A stretch of DNA of 64,000 nucleotides from Vreelandella halophila (lineage in GTDB: Bacteria; Pseudomonadota; Gammaproteobacteria; Pseudomonadales; Oleiphilaceae), in contig NZ_WMEX01000003.1 in NCBI RefSeq assembly GCF_009856365.1, forward strand, positions 372,812 to 436,811, given 5' to 3'. Positions within the stretch are counted from its first letter, which is position 1; each line of letters starts with the position of its first letter. The notes under the pieces are model-generated. The model was given only the letters and a program-made list of their open reading frames with translations, did no database searches and was not told the DNA's origin. Position numbers and translations under genes: made by a program. Of the stretch, positions 16,980 to 27,138 are shown one piece after another.

Positions 16980-17857
16980 CTGCGCGAGTGCACGTGCTGC
17001 TGCAGGTAGAGCCCGGTGATGACCAGTGCCAGCCCCACCACCGTTGACCCCAGGATCGGCTCGCCCACGATGAGCGCTATAAAGCCCAGCGACAGCGGGG
17101 GTGAAAGAAAGATCAGGTTGCTCAGGCGCGAGGTATTGGTGGCCTTCTTCATGGCCAGCAGCCAGAGCACGAAGGCGATCCCCATCTCGAAGGCACCCAC
17201 CCAGGCGGCTCCGGCCAGCCCCTGCCAGGCAGGCCACCGCCAGCCATCCCAAAGAGCCAGAACCAGAATCAAAGGCCAGGCTACCAGGAAGTTCAGCAGC
17301 AGACCGGCAACCGGCTCGCGGGTATCACGGGTATTGAAGATCCAGTAGAACGCCCAGACCAGTGTGCTCAGAAGGGCCAGCACCACGCCCGGCCCGTTTG
17401 AGAGATCAAATGCCAGCGGATCCCCGCGCGTGGCGATGATGAAGACACCGCTGTAGCAGATCAGTCCGGCAAGGGCGTCCACCGTCTTCAGCCGGTGGCC
17501 CAGAAACGGCACCGCCAGGTAGGTGAGCGTCAGGGCCCAGGTGTAGTTGATGGCCATCGCCTCCTGCGCCGGCAGCAGGTCATAGGCGCCGAACAGCAGG
17601 ATGTAGTAGAGGATCGGATTGATGAGTCCGAACCCGAGGGACAGCAGCAGCCCCTTCCGCCCCGGGCGCAGGGTCTCACCCAGGCGCCTCTGCCACGCCT
17701 GCCAGGCCACGAGCACCAGTATGGAAAAGGTCACCCCCCAAAACATGAGCCCGGTGCGCGACAGGTGTTCCAGCGAGATCTTGAAGGCCGTCGCCGCCGT
17801 CGACCACAGCAGCACCGTGGTCACGCCCAGGATCATGGCCTGGCGCTGATCCTTCAT
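16973..17857 (-). CDS. EamA/DMT-family transporter
   Basis: A 294-aa inner-membrane protein with about ten hydrophobic helices arranged as two EamA repeats, the layout of drug/metabolite exporters. The first repeat opens ILGVTTVLLWSTAATAFKISLEHL and the second begins near GPGVVLALLSTLVWAFYWIFNTRDT. The start at 17857 lies one base after the thioesterase stop, so the pair is co-transcribed. The substrate is unknown; amino acids or small metabolites are typical of the family. Confidence 0.85.
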   Translation of the reverse strand: MKDQRQAMILGVTTVLLWSTAATAFKISLEHLSRTGLMFWGVTFSILVLVAWQAWQRRLGETLRPGRKGLLLSLGFGLINPILYYILLFGAYDLLPAQEAMAINYTWALTLTYLAVPFLGHRLKTVDALAGLICYSGVFIIATRGDPLAFDLSNGPGVVLALLSTLVWAFYWIFNTRDTREPVAGLLLNFLVAWPLILVLALWDGWRWPAWQGLAGAAWVGAFEMGIAFVLWLLAMKKATNTSRLSNLIFLSPPLSLGFIALIVGEPILGSTVVGLALVITGLYLQQHVHSRSQ

Positions 17858-17858
17858 C

Positions 17859-18647
17859 TCAGGCGAAAACCGTGACCGTCTGCTGGCTGCGGGCCACCAG
17901 CTCGCCCTCGGCGGTCCAGATGCCGGCCCGGGTAAGGCCATAGCCGTCCCGGGCCTGATCAATGGTGGCGCGGTAGAGCAGCCAGTCGGAGGGACCGATG
18001 GATGGCATGGGGTGCACCAGCTCCATGGTCCAGCTCAGGGTACTGGCCGGCGCCGGCTGGCTCAGGTGCGGCAGCACGGCCGGAGGCCAGGTATCCACCA
18101 GGGCCACCAGGTGCGAATGGGTGATGGCCGGCGGCGCCTCACTGAAGCGCATCCAGCCTCCCATGGTGCGGTCGCTTGAGCCACTGAACGGAAACCCGCC
18201 GAGACAGAACCGCAGATCGTAGTGGCGCATGAAATCCGGGGTTACGCCCTCGATCTGCGGCATCGGCTGCGCGGCCCCGGGATCCGGTGCCGTCGGGGCC
18301 GGCTCCTGATCCACCGAGACCACGGACTCCCGGCCGGACCCGAAACTGCCCATGGCCACCATGACAGTGTCACCGCCCAGGTGGATACGGCTCTCCACCT
18401 GGGTTACCGCCTTGCCCTGGCGCAGGATCTCCGCACTCACATCAACGGACTGATCCGGCGCCGCCGGCCCCACGAAGGAAACCGCCAGCGAGCGCAGTGG
18501 CCGCTCATCCACCAGCTGCCCCCGCATGGCCTCATGGGCCATGGCCGCCAGAAGCCCGCCAAACGTGGCACGCCCCTGGCCCCAATCCGGAGTCAGATCA
18601 GCCCGCCCTTCCCGGGCGGCGTGCATCAGGTTGTCGAAATCACTCAT
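17859..18647 (-). CDS. TesB-like acyl-CoA thioesterase
   Basis: A 262-aa double hot-dog protein of the thioesterase-like superfamily. It has the N-terminal TFGGLLAAMAHEAM helix, a first hot-dog half ending near VESRIHL, and a second half with TLSWTMELVHP and AGIWTAEGELVARSQQ. Such proteins hydrolyse acyl-CoA of medium or branched chains; the substrate here is not determined. It abuts folA upstream (no gap) and the EamA transporter downstream. Confidence 0.82.
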   Translation of the reverse strand: MSDFDNLMHAAREGRADLTPDWGQGRATFGGLLAAMAHEAMRGQLVDERPLRSLAVSFVGPAAPDQSVDVSAEILRQGKAVTQVESRIHLGGDTVMVAMGSFGSGRESVVSVDQEPAPTAPDPGAAQPMPQIEGVTPDFMRHYDLRFCLGGFPFSGSSDRTMGGWMRFSEAPPAITHSHLVALVDTWPPAVLPHLSQPAPASTLSWTMELVHPMPSIGPSDWLLYRATIDQARDGYGLTRAGIWTAEGELVARSQQTVTVFA

Positions 18648-19160
18648 TCAGACCTCTCCCCGGTCGTAAACAACAATGCTGTAAGGGTAGCGGTTGGCTT
18701 CCTCGCCACCGGCATGATCCACGCGTGAAACCTCCTCCCAGCGGCTGAGATCCACCTCCGGGAAAAAGGTATCCCCCTCCACCTCGGCATGGACCTCGGT
18801 CAGATAGAGCCGGTCCGCCACCGGCAGCGCCTCCGCGTAGATCTGGGCTCCACCAATGACCACGGCCTCCTCGGCGCCATCGATCAGCCCCTGCTGTTGC
18901 GCCTGCTCCAGAGCCGCCTCCAGGGAGTGCACCACGCAGACGCCCTCCCCCGACCAGGCCGTATCCCGGGTGAGCACGATGTTGCTGCGCCCGGGAAGCG
19001 GGCGACCGATGGATTCATGGGTGCGGCGCCCCATGATGATGGGCTTGCCCATGGTGGCCTGCTTGAAGTACTGGAGCTCCTCGGGCAGATACCAGGGAAG
19101 ACGGTTATTACGGCCGATCACCCGGTTCCGGGCCATGGCGACCATCAGTGCAATGCGCAT
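18648..19160 (-). CDS. folA: Dihydrofolate reductase
   Basis: A 170-aa enzyme that makes tetrahydrofolate for one-carbon metabolism. Family blocks are clear: VIGRNNRLPWYLPEELQYFK with the active-site Trp and catalytic Glu, IIMGRRTHESIGRPLPGR for NADPH, and a VIGGAQIYAEALP C-terminal block. It lies 9 bases after thyA, which generates its dihydrofolate substrate. Confidence 0.95.
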   Translation of the reverse strand: MRIALMVAMARNRVIGRNNRLPWYLPEELQYFKQATMGKPIIMGRRTHESIGRPLPGRSNIVLTRDTAWSGEGVCVVHSLEAALEQAQQQGLIDGAEEAVVIGGAQIYAEALPVADRLYLTEVHAEVEGDTFFPEVDLSRWEEVSRVDHAGGEEANRYPYSIVVYDRGEV

Positions 19161-19169
19161 GAACAGACC

Positions 19170-20009
19170 TCAGATGGCGATGGGGGCACGGATTACCGGG
19201 TACGGATCATAACCCGTAATACGGAAATCCTCTTCCCTGTATTCAAAAAGACTCGACGGGCAGCGTCGCAGCGCCAGCTCCGGCAACGGGCCCGGCGTGC
19301 GGCGCAGCTGCTCGTAAACAATCTCGTCGGTCAGGTGATTCTGGTACAGGTGCACATCCCCGAAGGTATGCACGAAATCCCCGGGCTCCAGGCCGGCCTG
19401 CTGGGCCATCATGCAGGTGAGCAGGCTGTAGGAGGCGATGTTGAACGGCACACCCAGGAACAGGTCGGCACTGCGCTGATAGAGCTGGCAGGAGAGCCGT
19501 CCGTTCTCTACGAAGAACTGGAACAGGCAATGGCAGGGCGCCAGCGCCATCCGGCCCGCGTGCACGTTCTCCTGCGGGCCCATGGACTCATCCGGAAGCT
19601 CCGCTGGGTTCCAGGCCGTCACCAACAGCCGCCGTGACTTGGGTCGGTTGCGGATACCATCCAGCACGTCGCTGATCTGGTCCACGGTGCTGCCATCCGG
19701 GCACTGCCAGCTGCGCCATTGCTTGCCATAGATCGGGCCCAGGTCTCCCTCTTCCGTGGCCCACTCGTTCCAGATCGAGACGTTATGCTGCTGCAGCTCA
19801 CGGTTGTCGGTTGAGCCGCGCAGGAACCACAGGAGTTCATGGATGATGCTGCGCACATGGACCTTCTTGGTGGTCAGCAGCGGAAAGCCCTGCCCCAGGT
19901 CAAAACGCAGCTGACGCCCGAACACCGAACGGGTACCGACGCCGGTTCGGTCGCCCCGGTCAACGCCGTTATCAATCACATCGCGCATCAGCGCCAGATA
20001 GGATTCCAT
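19170..20009 (-). CDS. thyA: Thymidylate synthase
   Basis: A 279-aa enzyme that methylates dUMP with methylene-tetrahydrofolate. The catalytic Cys is in [10 protein letters not shown]. The phosphate-binding Arg lies in [10 protein letters not shown], the substrate block [17 protein letters not shown] and the [12 protein letters not shown] stretch are intact, and length fits. It abuts lgt upstream, as commonly seen (lgt-thyA-folA). Confidence 0.96.
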   Translation of the reverse strand: MESYLALMRDVIDNGVDRGDRTGVGTRSVFGRQLRFDLGQGFPLLTTKKVHVRSIIHELLWFLRGSTDNRELQQHNVSIWNEWATEEGDLGPIYGKQWRSWQCPDGSTVDQISDVLDGIRNRPKSRRLLVTAWNPAELPDESMGPQENVHAGRMALAPCHCLFQFFVENGRLSCQLYQRSADLFLGVPFNIASYSLLTCMMAQQAGLEPGDFVHTFGDVHLYQNHLTDEIVYEQLRRTPGPLPELALRRCPSSLFEYREEDFRITGYDPYPVIRAPIAI

Positions 20010-20807
20010 TCAGGCGGACCTCCCCTGTCGATAGGCCAGAAACAGCAGAATGACGCCGGCCACGATCATGGGCACGGACAGGACCTGCCCCATGGTCATC
20101 CAGTCCAGCAGCACAAAGCCCAGATGGGCATCAGGCTCGCGGTAGAACTCGGCCACGGAACGCAGCACCCCATAACCGGCCAGGAAGAGCCCTGAAACCG
20201 CCATGCGAGGTCGTGGCCTGGCAGAGAACCACCACAGCACCACGAACAGCAACACCCCCTCAAGCGCGAACTGGTAAAGCTGCGAGGGATGGCGCGGCAG
20301 GGCATCCCCAGCCTGTGGAAACACCATGGCCCAGGGCAGTTCCGGCGATGTGGGGCGCCCCCAGAGTTCACCGTTGATGAAGTTACCAATCCGCCCAAGG
20401 CCCAGGCCCACGGGAATCACCGGTGCGATGAAATCCGCGATATTGAAGAAACCGGTGTCGATACGGCGGGCGAACATCAGCATGGCCGCCAGTACACCGA
20501 TGAGACCACCATGGAAGGACATACCACCTTCCCAGATCTGGATGAGCCAGAGCGGTTCCGCCAGAAAGCGTTCAAAGTGGTAGAACAGCACGTAGCCAAA
20601 GCGCCCGCCGAGGATCACACCCAGCGCCATATAGAACAGCAGGTCCCCCAGCTGCTCGGCGTTGACCGGCGAATCCGGGCGGCTGGTACGCAGCCGCGCC
20701 AGAGCCCAGCCCCCGACGAAGGCGACCAGGTAGGTCAGCCCGTACCAGTGGATGTCCAGAGGGCCCAGTGAAACAGCGACCGGATCAAATTGCGGATGTA
20801 CCAGCAT
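20010..20807 (-). CDS. lgt: Prolipoprotein diacylglyceryl transferase
   Basis: A 265-aa integral membrane enzyme that adds diacylglycerol to the lipobox Cys of preprolipoproteins, such as RlpA and LpoA encoded here. About seven helices are visible. The catalytic-region motifs are [10 protein letters not shown] and [14 protein letters not shown], both standard. It lies one base from thyA and 7 bases after the TauE-family gene. Confidence 0.96.
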   Translation of the reverse strand: MLVHPQFDPVAVSLGPLDIHWYGLTYLVAFVGGWALARLRTSRPDSPVNAEQLGDLLFYMALGVILGGRFGYVLFYHFERFLAEPLWLIQIWEGGMSFHGGLIGVLAAMLMFARRIDTGFFNIADFIAPVIPVGLGLGRIGNFINGELWGRPTSPELPWAMVFPQAGDALPRHPSQLYQFALEGVLLFVVLWWFSARPRPRMAVSGLFLAGYGVLRSVAEFYREPDAHLGFVLLDWMTMGQVLSVPMIVAGVILLFLAYRQGRSA

Positions 20808-20814
20808 GAGACCT

Positions 20815-21615
20815 TCAACCTGAAATCAGAAACCGCACACCAATCACCACCAGCAGCAGCGCGAACAGGCGCTTGAGCCAGCGCTCATCCAACCGGTGTG
20901 CCAACAGCGCCCCAACGCGGGCAAAGGGAACGCTCATCAGTACAATACCCAGCAGCGCCGGCAGGAACACGAACCCGACACTGTACTCCGGAAGTCCCTC
21001 ACGCCCCCAGCCCACGACCATGTTCGTCAGCGCTCCAGACACCGCAATGGGAAGGCCACAGGCCGCCGATGTGCCCACCGCGTGCTGCATGCGGACCCCG
21101 ACCCACGTCAGGTACGGCACTGTCAGCGTGCCACCACCGATGCCGACAATCGCGGAAAGCCAGCCGATGCCACCACCCACACCGCCGAGTTCCGCTTTTG
21201 CGGGCTGGCGGTCGGATGCCATTGGGGACCAGCCGGTCACCATCTTAGCGGCAACCAGGAGCACGAAGACACCAATGATCCCCTGAAGCATCTCACCGCT
21301 GAGAAGCCCGGCCGTTACTGCGCCCAGCGCGGCCCCCAGCAGTATACCCGCAGCCATGGGCCGGAACAGCTCCCAGCGGACGGCGCCCTTGCCGTGGTGG
21401 GTTCGGATGGAACTCAGGGAAGTGAACACGACCGTGGCCAGCGAGGTACCGACCGCCAGGTGCGCGGAAATGCTCCCGCTGACACCCTGCCAGCCAAAGG
21501 CAAACACCAGCGCGGGGACGATGATGAGCCCGCCGCCGATTCCGAAAAGACCGGCCAGCGTTCCAGCAACGGCGCCCAGTCCCAGATAGAAAGCCAGTGC
21601 TTCGAGGATGCCCAT
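20815..21615 (-). CDS. TauE/SafE-family membrane permease (TSUP)
   Basis: A 266-aa protein with about eight hydrophobic helices and two repeat halves, each with a Gly-rich start ([17 protein letters not shown] and [17 protein letters not shown]), the family signature. Members move sulfite, sulfonates or related anions; the substrate cannot be inferred. It starts the run toward lgt-thyA-folA and is divergent from xseB. Confidence 0.86.
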   Translation of the reverse strand: MGILEALAFYLGLGAVAGTLAGLFGIGGGLIIVPALVFAFGWQGVSGSISAHLAVGTSLATVVFTSLSSIRTHHGKGAVRWELFRPMAAGILLGAALGAVTAGLLSGEMLQGIIGVFVLLVAAKMVTGWSPMASDRQPAKAELGGVGGGIGWLSAIVGIGGGTLTVPYLTWVGVRMQHAVGTSAACGLPIAVSGALTNMVVGWGREGLPEYSVGFVFLPALLGIVLMSVPFARVGALLAHRLDERWLKRLFALLLVVIGVRFLISG

Positions 21616-21715
21616 CCGATTCCGTTCCGTTGTCCAATGAAGGCCGGCATGGTACCAGAGGATGGAAACGGCCGCAGGCCCGGACGCCGCGGTTCCGGAT
21701 TACGGCCCGGCGCGG

Positions 21716-21743
21716 GTGACTGGGCCCGAGGGCATGCTACAAT
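21716..21743 (+). promoter_or_regulatory. Likely promoter of xseB-ispA
   Basis: GTGACT (21716-21721) and TACAAT (21738-21743) with a 16-base spacer, about 47 bases before the xseB ATG. The -10 matches the consensus at five of six positions. Confidence 0.5.
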
Positions 21744-21790
21744 CCGGCCGTTCACCCGGTGGTGGCACCGGCAGCAACGGGAGTGGATGC

Positions 21791-22060
21791 ATGAGTGAAA
21801 GTGACAGCAGCAACAGTGACAGCGGCAATGCCGCCACCTTCGAGACGAGCATCCAGGAGCTGGAATCCCTGGTTCGCAAGCTCGAACAGGGGGATATGCC
21901 ACTGGAGGAATCCCTGAAGGCGTTCGAGCGCGGCGTTCAGCTCACCCGCTCATGCCAGCAGTCCCTGCGCGATGCGGAGCAGCGGGTGGAGCAGGTCATC
22001 GAGAACAGCCAGGGCGAGCTTGAAACACGTCCCTTCCCGGAGGACAGCTCCGAGGCATGA
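21791..22060 (+). CDS. xseB: Exodeoxyribonuclease VII small subunit
   Basis: An 89-aa helical subunit of the single-strand DNA exonuclease VII. The family core is FETSIQELESLVRKLEQGDMPLEESLKAFERG, and length is typical. The partner XseA is not in the window. Its stop overlaps the ispA start (ATGA), so the isoprenoid genes follow by translational coupling. Confidence 0.93.
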   Translation: MSESDSSNSDSGNAATFETSIQELESLVRKLEQGDMPLEESLKAFERGVQLTRSCQQSLRDAEQRVEQVIENSQGELETRPFPEDSSEA

Positions 22061-22938
22061 CCGTCGACGCCTTCCTCAACGACACCCGTCAGCGTCTGGA
22101 GCTCGCCCTGGAACAGGCGCTTCCGGACCCGGACACCGAGCCCCGCCGCCTTCACCAGGCCATGCGCCACGCGGTCCTCGGTGGCGGCAAACGCCTGCGC
22201 CCCGCGCTGGTGCTGGCCGCCTGCCGCTGTGCCGGGGAAAGCAACGATGACTACGCCCTGCCCGCTGCAGTGGCGGTTGAGTTCATCCATGCCTACTCAC
22301 TGGTACACGATGACCTGCCGGCAATGGATGACGACCACCTCCGCCGCGGGCAGCCCACCTGCCACGTAGCATTCGATGAGGCCACCGCCATCCTCACCGG
22401 GGATGCCCTGCAGACGCTTGCCTTCGAGACGCTTTCCGGCACTGACCGGCCGGCGACCACGGTTGTGGCCATGACCCTGGAACTCTCCGCCGCCTCCGGT
22501 CACCGGGGCATGGCGGGAGGACAGGCACTGGATCTGGACGCCACCGGCGCCCATCCCTCCATGGACGCCCTTGAGGCGCTGCACCGGCGCAAGACCGGGG
22601 CGCTCATCGAAGCCTCACTGGTGCTCGGCGCCCACTGCGCCGGAGGCGATGAACCACTCATCACCTCGCTGCGTGCGTTCGGGCGCAGTATCGGCCTTGC
22701 CTTCCAGGTGCAGGATGACATCCTGGATGTGGAAGGCAGCGCCTCTGTAACCGGCAAGCCCCAGGGGTCGGACACGGCTTCGGATAAAGCCACCTACACG
22801 ACCCTGCTGGGCCTGGAAGGCGCCCGCGGGCGGCTGGATGAACTTCACCGTGATGCCCTGGGTCACCTGGAGCGGGTTTCCGGTGACGCCTCTCTGCTCG
22901 CCGCACTGGCCGCGTTCATCATCGAGCGCAACCACTGA
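22057..22938 (+). CDS. ispA: Farnesyl diphosphate synthase
   Basis: A 293-aa polyprenyl synthase that makes C15 diphosphate, the precursor of undecaprenyl phosphate and quinone tails. Two aspartate-rich motifs bind Mg-diphosphate: DDLPAMDDD and QDDILD. LGGGKRLRPALV and HDDLPAMD blocks match the family. It lies downstream of xseB and upstream of dxs, the common bacterial trio. Confidence 0.95.
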   Translation: MTVDAFLNDTRQRLELALEQALPDPDTEPRRLHQAMRHAVLGGGKRLRPALVLAACRCAGESNDDYALPAAVAVEFIHAYSLVHDDLPAMDDDHLRRGQPTCHVAFDEATAILTGDALQTLAFETLSGTDRPATTVVAMTLELSAASGHRGMAGGQALDLDATGAHPSMDALEALHRRKTGALIEASLVLGAHCAGGDEPLITSLRAFGRSIGLAFQVQDDILDVEGSASVTGKPQGSDTASDKATYTTLLGLEGARGRLDELHRDALGHLERVSGDASLLAALAAFIIERNH

Positions 22939-22994
22939 CGTCCCCCTGTTGTCACTGCCGGAGTGGTGGGCTTATTGTGCCGGGAAACGCGGAA

Positions 22995-23023
22995 CTGATT
23001 CTCCGCGCCGATTTCTCTATAAT
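22995..23023 (+). promoter_or_regulatory. Promoter candidate for dxs
   Basis: A perfect TATAAT (23018-23023) preceded by CTGATT (22995-23000) with a 17-base spacer, in the 126-base ispA-dxs gap. The -35 is weak. It suggests dxs has its own promoter in addition to read-through from xseB. Confidence 0.5.
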
Positions 23024-23064
23024 GCGGGATTACCGTCAGGAACCGCCAAGGCAGCAAAGCCCGG

Positions 23065-24993
23065 ATGCAGGACAAGACCGTTTTCAACAGCATACCCACG
23101 CAGCGCCCGGAGACGCCCCTGTTGGATCGCGTCAACACGCCGGAACAGCTGCGCACGCTCGGCCGGGACCAGCTGGTACCGCTGGCACGCGAACTGCGGG
23201 CATTCCTGCTGTGGTCCGTGGGCCAGTCCGGCGGCCATTTCGGGGCCGGGCTCGGAGTAGTGGAACTGACCCTGGCGCTCCACTACATCTTTGAGACACC
23301 AGAGGACCGCCTGGTCTGGGATGTGGGTCACCAGGCCTACCCTCACAAGATCCTGACTGGGCGCCGGGAACAGCTGCGCACCATCCGCAAGAAAGATGGC
23401 CTGGCCGCATTTCCCAACCGGGATGAAAGCCCCTACGACCATTTCGGGGTGGGCCATTCCAGCACCTCCATCAGCGCGGCTCTGGGCATGGCCCTGGCAG
23501 CCCGCCAGCAGGGGCGCAACCGCAAGGGCATCGCGGTCATGGGCGATGGCGCCATGACCGCCGGCATGGCCTTCGAAGCCCTGACCCATGCCGCGGACGT
23601 GCGCGCCAACCTGCTGGTGGTGCTGAACGACAACGAGATGTCCATCTCCCACAACGTGGGCGGACTCTCCAACTACTTCGGACGCCTCCTGGCGAGCCGG
23701 ACCTACAATCAGGTGCGCGACAGCAGCAAGCGCGCACTGGCCAACACTCCCGGCCTCAAGGCCCTGGTCCGCCGCACCGAGGAGCACTTCAAGGGCATGC
23801 TGGCACCAGGCACCCTGTTCGAGGAGATGGGCTTCAACTACATCGGCCCCATCGACGGCCACGACCTGCCGCTGCTGCTGGAAACCCTCGAGACCATCAG
23901 CCAGCTCGACGGCCCCCAGTTCCTGCACGTGGTCACCACCAAGGGCAAGGGCTTCGGCCCCGCCGAGTCCGATCCGGTGGGCTACCACGCGATCAACAAG
24001 ATCGAACCGGCACCGCCCGTCCAGCCAGCGGATGCTCCGAAGAAGCCCAAGTACTCGAACATATTCGGCCAGTGGCTGTGCGACATGGCCGAGCAGGATA
24101 ACCGGGTAATGGGCATTACCCCGGCCATGCGCGAAGGCTCGGACCTGGTGGCTTTCTCTGAGCGCTTCCCGGAACGCTACTTCGATGTGGCCATCGCCGA
24201 GCAGCACGCGGTCACGCTGGCCGCCGGCATGGCCTGTGACGGGGCCAAGCCTGTGGTCGCCATCTACTCCACTTTCCTGCAGCGGGCCTACGACCAGCTG
24301 ATCCATGACGTCGCCCTGCAGAACCTGGACGTGCTCTTCGCTCTGGACCGCGCCGGTCAGGTGGGCGAGGACGGCCCGACCCACGCCGGTGCCTTCGACC
24401 TGACCTACCTGCGCTGCGTGCCCAATATGGTGGTGATGGCGCCCTCAGACGAGAACGAGACACGGCACATGCTCTACACCGGCTGGTCCCACGAAGGCCC
24501 GGCCGCCGTGCGCTACCCCAGGGGCACGGGCCCCGGCGCGGCCGTCGATGAGCACATGGAAGCACTGCCACTGGGCCGTGGCGTGGTGCGCCGTGAGGGG
24601 ACCCGTGTGGCCATACTGGCTTTCGGGGCCATGGTCACCCCCGCGCTTGAAGTGGCGGAATCACTGGATGCCACGGTGGCGGACATGCGCTTTGTGAAGC
24701 CACTGGACACGGCGCTGGTTGAAAAGCTGGCCGCCAGTCACGACCTGCTGGTGACCATCGAGGAGAACATGGTGGCCGGCGGTGCCGGCAGTGGCGTCTC
24801 GGAACACCTGCATGCCGCCGGGGTTGGCGTGGATCTGCTTCAGCTGGGCCTGCCCGACCGTTTCATCGACCATGGTAAGCCTGCTGAGCAACTGGCGGAC
24901 GCCGGACTGGATGCAGAGGGCATCCACAGTGCCATCAGCCAGCGCCTTTCCCGGAACAGTGGCGACAGCGGCCTCGCCGTCGCCCAGACCTGA
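23065..24993 (+). CDS. dxs: 1-deoxy-D-xylulose-5-phosphate synthase
   Basis: A 642-aa thiamine-diphosphate enzyme that starts the non-mevalonate isoprenoid pathway. The thiamine/metal motif [14 protein letters not shown]...[13 protein letters not shown], the catalytic region with [10 protein letters not shown], and [18 protein letters not shown] are intact. Length is normal. The ribosome site is weak (an AGG about 16 bases up), so a different start nearby is possible. It converges on ribA with 4 bases between the stops. Confidence 0.96.
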   Translation: MQDKTVFNSIPTQRPETPLLDRVNTPEQLRTLGRDQLVPLARELRAFLLWSVGQSGGHFGAGLGVVELTLALHYIFETPEDRLVWDVGHQAYPHKILTGRREQLRTIRKKDGLAAFPNRDESPYDHFGVGHSSTSISAALGMALAARQQGRNRKGIAVMGDGAMTAGMAFEALTHAADVRANLLVVLNDNEMSISHNVGGLSNYFGRLLASRTYNQVRDSSKRALANTPGLKALVRRTEEHFKGMLAPGTLFEEMGFNYIGPIDGHDLPLLLETLETISQLDGPQFLHVVTTKGKGFGPAESDPVGYHAINKIEPAPPVQPADAPKKPKYSNIFGQWLCDMAEQDNRVMGITPAMREGSDLVAFSERFPERYFDVAIAEQHAVTLAAGMACDGAKPVVAIYSTFLQRAYDQLIHDVALQNLDVLFALDRAGQVGEDGPTHAGAFDLTYLRCVPNMVVMAPSDENETRHMLYTGWSHEGPAAVRYPRGTGPGAAVDEHMEALPLGRGVVRREGTRVAILAFGAMVTPALEVAESLDATVADMRFVKPLDTALVEKLAASHDLLVTIEENMVAGGAGSGVSEHLHAAGVGVDLLQLGLPDRFIDHGKPAEQLADAGLDAEGIHSAISQRLSRNSGDSGLAVAQT

Positions 24994-24994
24994 T

Positions 24995-25012
24995 CCCTCA
25001 CTCCTGTGAGGG
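24995..25012. terminator. Hairpin at the dxs/ribA convergence
   Basis: CCCTCAC-TCCT-GTGAGGG, a perfect 7-bp stem with a 4-base loop, begins two bases after the dxs stop and lies in the ribA C-terminal codons. There is no T-run on either strand, so it may only slow transcription or protect ends. Confidence 0.4.
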
Positions 25013-25621
25013 CGGCGGATCGTCGTCCTGGTGGGTATGGAACCAGTGCCCCATGCGTGAGCGCTTGGTGTTCAGATAGGACTCATTGTGGGGATTGCGG
25101 CCCACCTCCAGCGGCACCCGTTCAACCACGTCCACGCCCAGATCCCGGAGCGAATCCACCTTGACCGGGTTATTGGTCATCAGCCGCAGCTGCTTGATGC
25201 CCAGATGTTCGAGCATGTCCAGGCACATACTGTAATCCCGCAGATCCGCAGCGAAGCCAAGGCGCTCATTCGCCTCCACCGTGTCCGCTCCCTCATCCTG
25301 CAGCCGGTAGGCCCGGATCTTGTTCAGAAGCCCGATGCCCCGACCTTCCTGGCGCAGGTAGAGCAGCACCCCACGCCCCTCGATGGCGATGCTGCGCAGG
25401 GCCTCTTCCAACTGGTAGCCGCAGTCGCAGCGCATGCTGTAGAGGGCATCACCGGTGAGGCATTCGGAATGGGTGCGCCCCAGCACGGGCCGGCCGTCCG
25501 AGACCTCGCCCAGACTGAGCGCCACATGCTCCTGGCCGGTGTCGATTTCCTCAAACCCATGCATATCGAACACACCGAAAGGCGTGGGGAGGCGACAGCT
25601 CTCGATGAATCGGACGACCAC
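24998..25621 (-). CDS. ribA: GTP cyclohydrolase II
   Basis: A 207-aa Zn enzyme that starts riboflavin synthesis from GTP. The Zn-binding Cys cluster is in [23 protein letters not shown], and [11 protein letters not shown] is the GTP/catalytic block. The start I prefer is GTG 25621 ([16 protein letters not shown]) with AGAGGA about 8 bases up; it gives the E. coli-like length, whereas the longer frame begins in non-homologous sequence. No ribB-type domain is fused, so RibB lies elsewhere. Confidence 0.93.
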   Translation of the reverse strand: MVVRFIESCRLPTPFGVFDMHGFEEIDTGQEHVALSLGEVSDGRPVLGRTHSECLTGDALYSMRCDCGYQLEEALRSIAIEGRGVLLYLRQEGRGIGLLNKIRAYRLQDEGADTVEANERLGFAADLRDYSMCLDMLEHLGIKQLRLMTNNPVKVDSLRDLGVDVVERVPLEVGRNPHNESYLNTKRSRMGHWFHTHQDDDPPPSQE

Positions 25622-25686
25622 GGGCGATCCTCTCAGGATGAAAAGAGGCGGCAGTTTAACAGAAGGCGCAGCGCCGCTGAACGGGG

Positions 25687-26178
25687 TCAGGCCCCGCCTT
25701 CCTCCGGTGCCTGCCAGTGACCGGACTGACCGCCCTGTTTTTCCAGCAGCCGGATACCGTCCATGACCATGCCACGGTCCACCGCCTTGCACATGTCATA
25801 GAGCGTCAGCGCCGCTACGGATACAGCAGTGAGCGCCTCCATTTCCACGCCGGTTGCGGCGTTGAGGCGACACCGGCTTTCAATGTCGATGCCATCACGA
25901 TTCTCCCGGGGCGTGAGCCAGACCTTGACCGAACTCAGGTTCAGCGAATGGCACAGGGGAATCAGCTCATGGGTGCGTTTGGCCGCCATGATGCCGGCGA
26001 TCCGCGCGGTAGCCAGCACATCCCCCTTGGGGTGTTCGCCCGCCAGGATCATGTCCAGGGTTTCCGCCTGCATCCGGATCGTGCCCCCCGCTCTCGCCTC
26101 GCGCTGGGTCACCGCCTTGTCCCCGACATCGACCATATTGGCCGCACCGGTTTCGTCCACGTGACTGAGACCGCTCAT
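25687..26178 (-). CDS. moaC: Cyclic pyranopterin monophosphate synthase MoaC
   Basis: A 163-aa enzyme for the second step of molybdenum cofactor synthesis. LIPLCHSL carries the conserved His and [23 protein letters not shown] the active-site helix with Lys and Glu/Asp residues. AAGGAGGA before the ATG is a strong ribosome site. Other Moa genes are not visible here. Confidence 0.95.
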   Translation of the reverse strand: MSGLSHVDETGAANMVDVGDKAVTQREARAGGTIRMQAETLDMILAGEHPKGDVLATARIAGIMAAKRTHELIPLCHSLNLSSVKVWLTPRENRDGIDIESRCRLNAATGVEMEALTAVSVAALTLYDMCKAVDRGMVMDGIRLLEKQGGQSGHWQAPEEGGA

Positions 26179-26189
26179 TCATTCCTCCT

Positions 26190-27134
26190 TCAATGCCACC
26201 AGAAGCCGATACCGGCAACGCCACAGCCGCCATGCCGGCGGCTCTCCACCACATCATCGCCACCAACCCCACCCAGTGCATAGACCGGAAGGTCCAGCTC
26301 CGCCACCAGCGCCTCGAATCCATCCCAGCCCAGGGGGGAGCGCTCCGGGTGGCTGGCGGTGGGTCTGACCGGCGAGAGAAAGGCATAGTCCGCGCCCAGC
26401 CTCTGTGCGTGCTCCAGGCTGGCGCGATCGTGACAGGACACCCCAAGGCGGTAGGCACTACTGATGGGGCGCTCCATGAGAGCACGTGCCTCCCGCCAGG
26501 GCAGGTGCAGACCGTTGGCATCGGGAACCGCCGCGAGACGTTCCGGTGCGCCGTGAAGCACCAGCGCACAGCCCGCGTTTCGGGCCACTGGCACACAGGC
26601 GGAAGCCAGCCCCTGATACGCCGCATCATCGAGCTCCGGGCAGCGCAGCAGGCACTGGCTGCCCGCCCAGCCCCGAAGCCGGTCTGCGAGTTCATCCGCC
26701 GTCACGCCGGCACCGGTAACCAGCGTGCGTGCCGGCAGCGCCAGCACCTGGATCATGCGGCGGTTGGCGGCGGGAAAGTCACCTGGATCCAGGGTGGCCA
26801 CATCGAGCCACATCAGCGGCTGGTCTTCCCGACCCTGGGGTTCTCCCGAGAATCCGGTGGCGCGGTAGAGATCCAGCTGGACACGGCGGTCGCCATAGTC
26901 GTGGGTCAGGCTCAATTCAAAGCCCAGGCCGCTTTCCGGCACCCGGAGGCCGACCTCCTCATCGAGTTCACGCACAAGCGCTGCCTCAGCGGACTCGCCG
27001 GGCTCAACCTTGCCGCCGGGGAACTCCAGAAGGCCGCCCTGATGCTGGTGCGCATGACGCTGTGCCACGAGCACCTGCTCGCGCCCACCCTCATGGCGAG
27101 AGACAGCTGCCACAGCAACGTGAACCGTTTTCAC
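26190..27134 (-). CDS. Nudix hydrolase fused to a ThiE/TenI-like domain
   Basis: A 314-aa two-domain protein. The N-terminal half is MutT-like: it starts VKTVHVAVAAVS and has a full Nudix box, GGKVEPGE...RELDEEVGL (residues 40-62), so hydrolysis of 8-oxo-dGTP is likely. The C-terminal half resembles thiamine-phosphate synthase, with LGVSCHD, GADYAFLSPVRPT and YALGGVGG, but the usual Arg-x-Lys and Asn-Asp active-site residues are not evident, so it may not make thiamine phosphate. The start is set at GTG 27134, after the argJ stop; ATG 27176 would overlap argJ by 38 bases. This fusion is known in gammaproteobacteria. Confidence 0.8.
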   Translation of the reverse strand: MKTVHVAVAAVSRHEGGREQVLVAQRHAHQHQGGLLEFPGGKVEPGESAEAALVRELDEEVGLRVPESGLGFELSLTHDYGDRRVQLDLYRATGFSGEPQGREDQPLMWLDVATLDPGDFPAANRRMIQVLALPARTLVTGAGVTADELADRLRGWAGSQCLLRCPELDDAAYQGLASACVPVARNAGCALVLHGAPERLAAVPDANGLHLPWREARALMERPISSAYRLGVSCHDRASLEHAQRLGADYAFLSPVRPTASHPERSPLGWDGFEALVAELDLPVYALGGVGGDDVVESRRHGGCGVAGIGFWWH

Positions 27135-27138
27135 ACTC

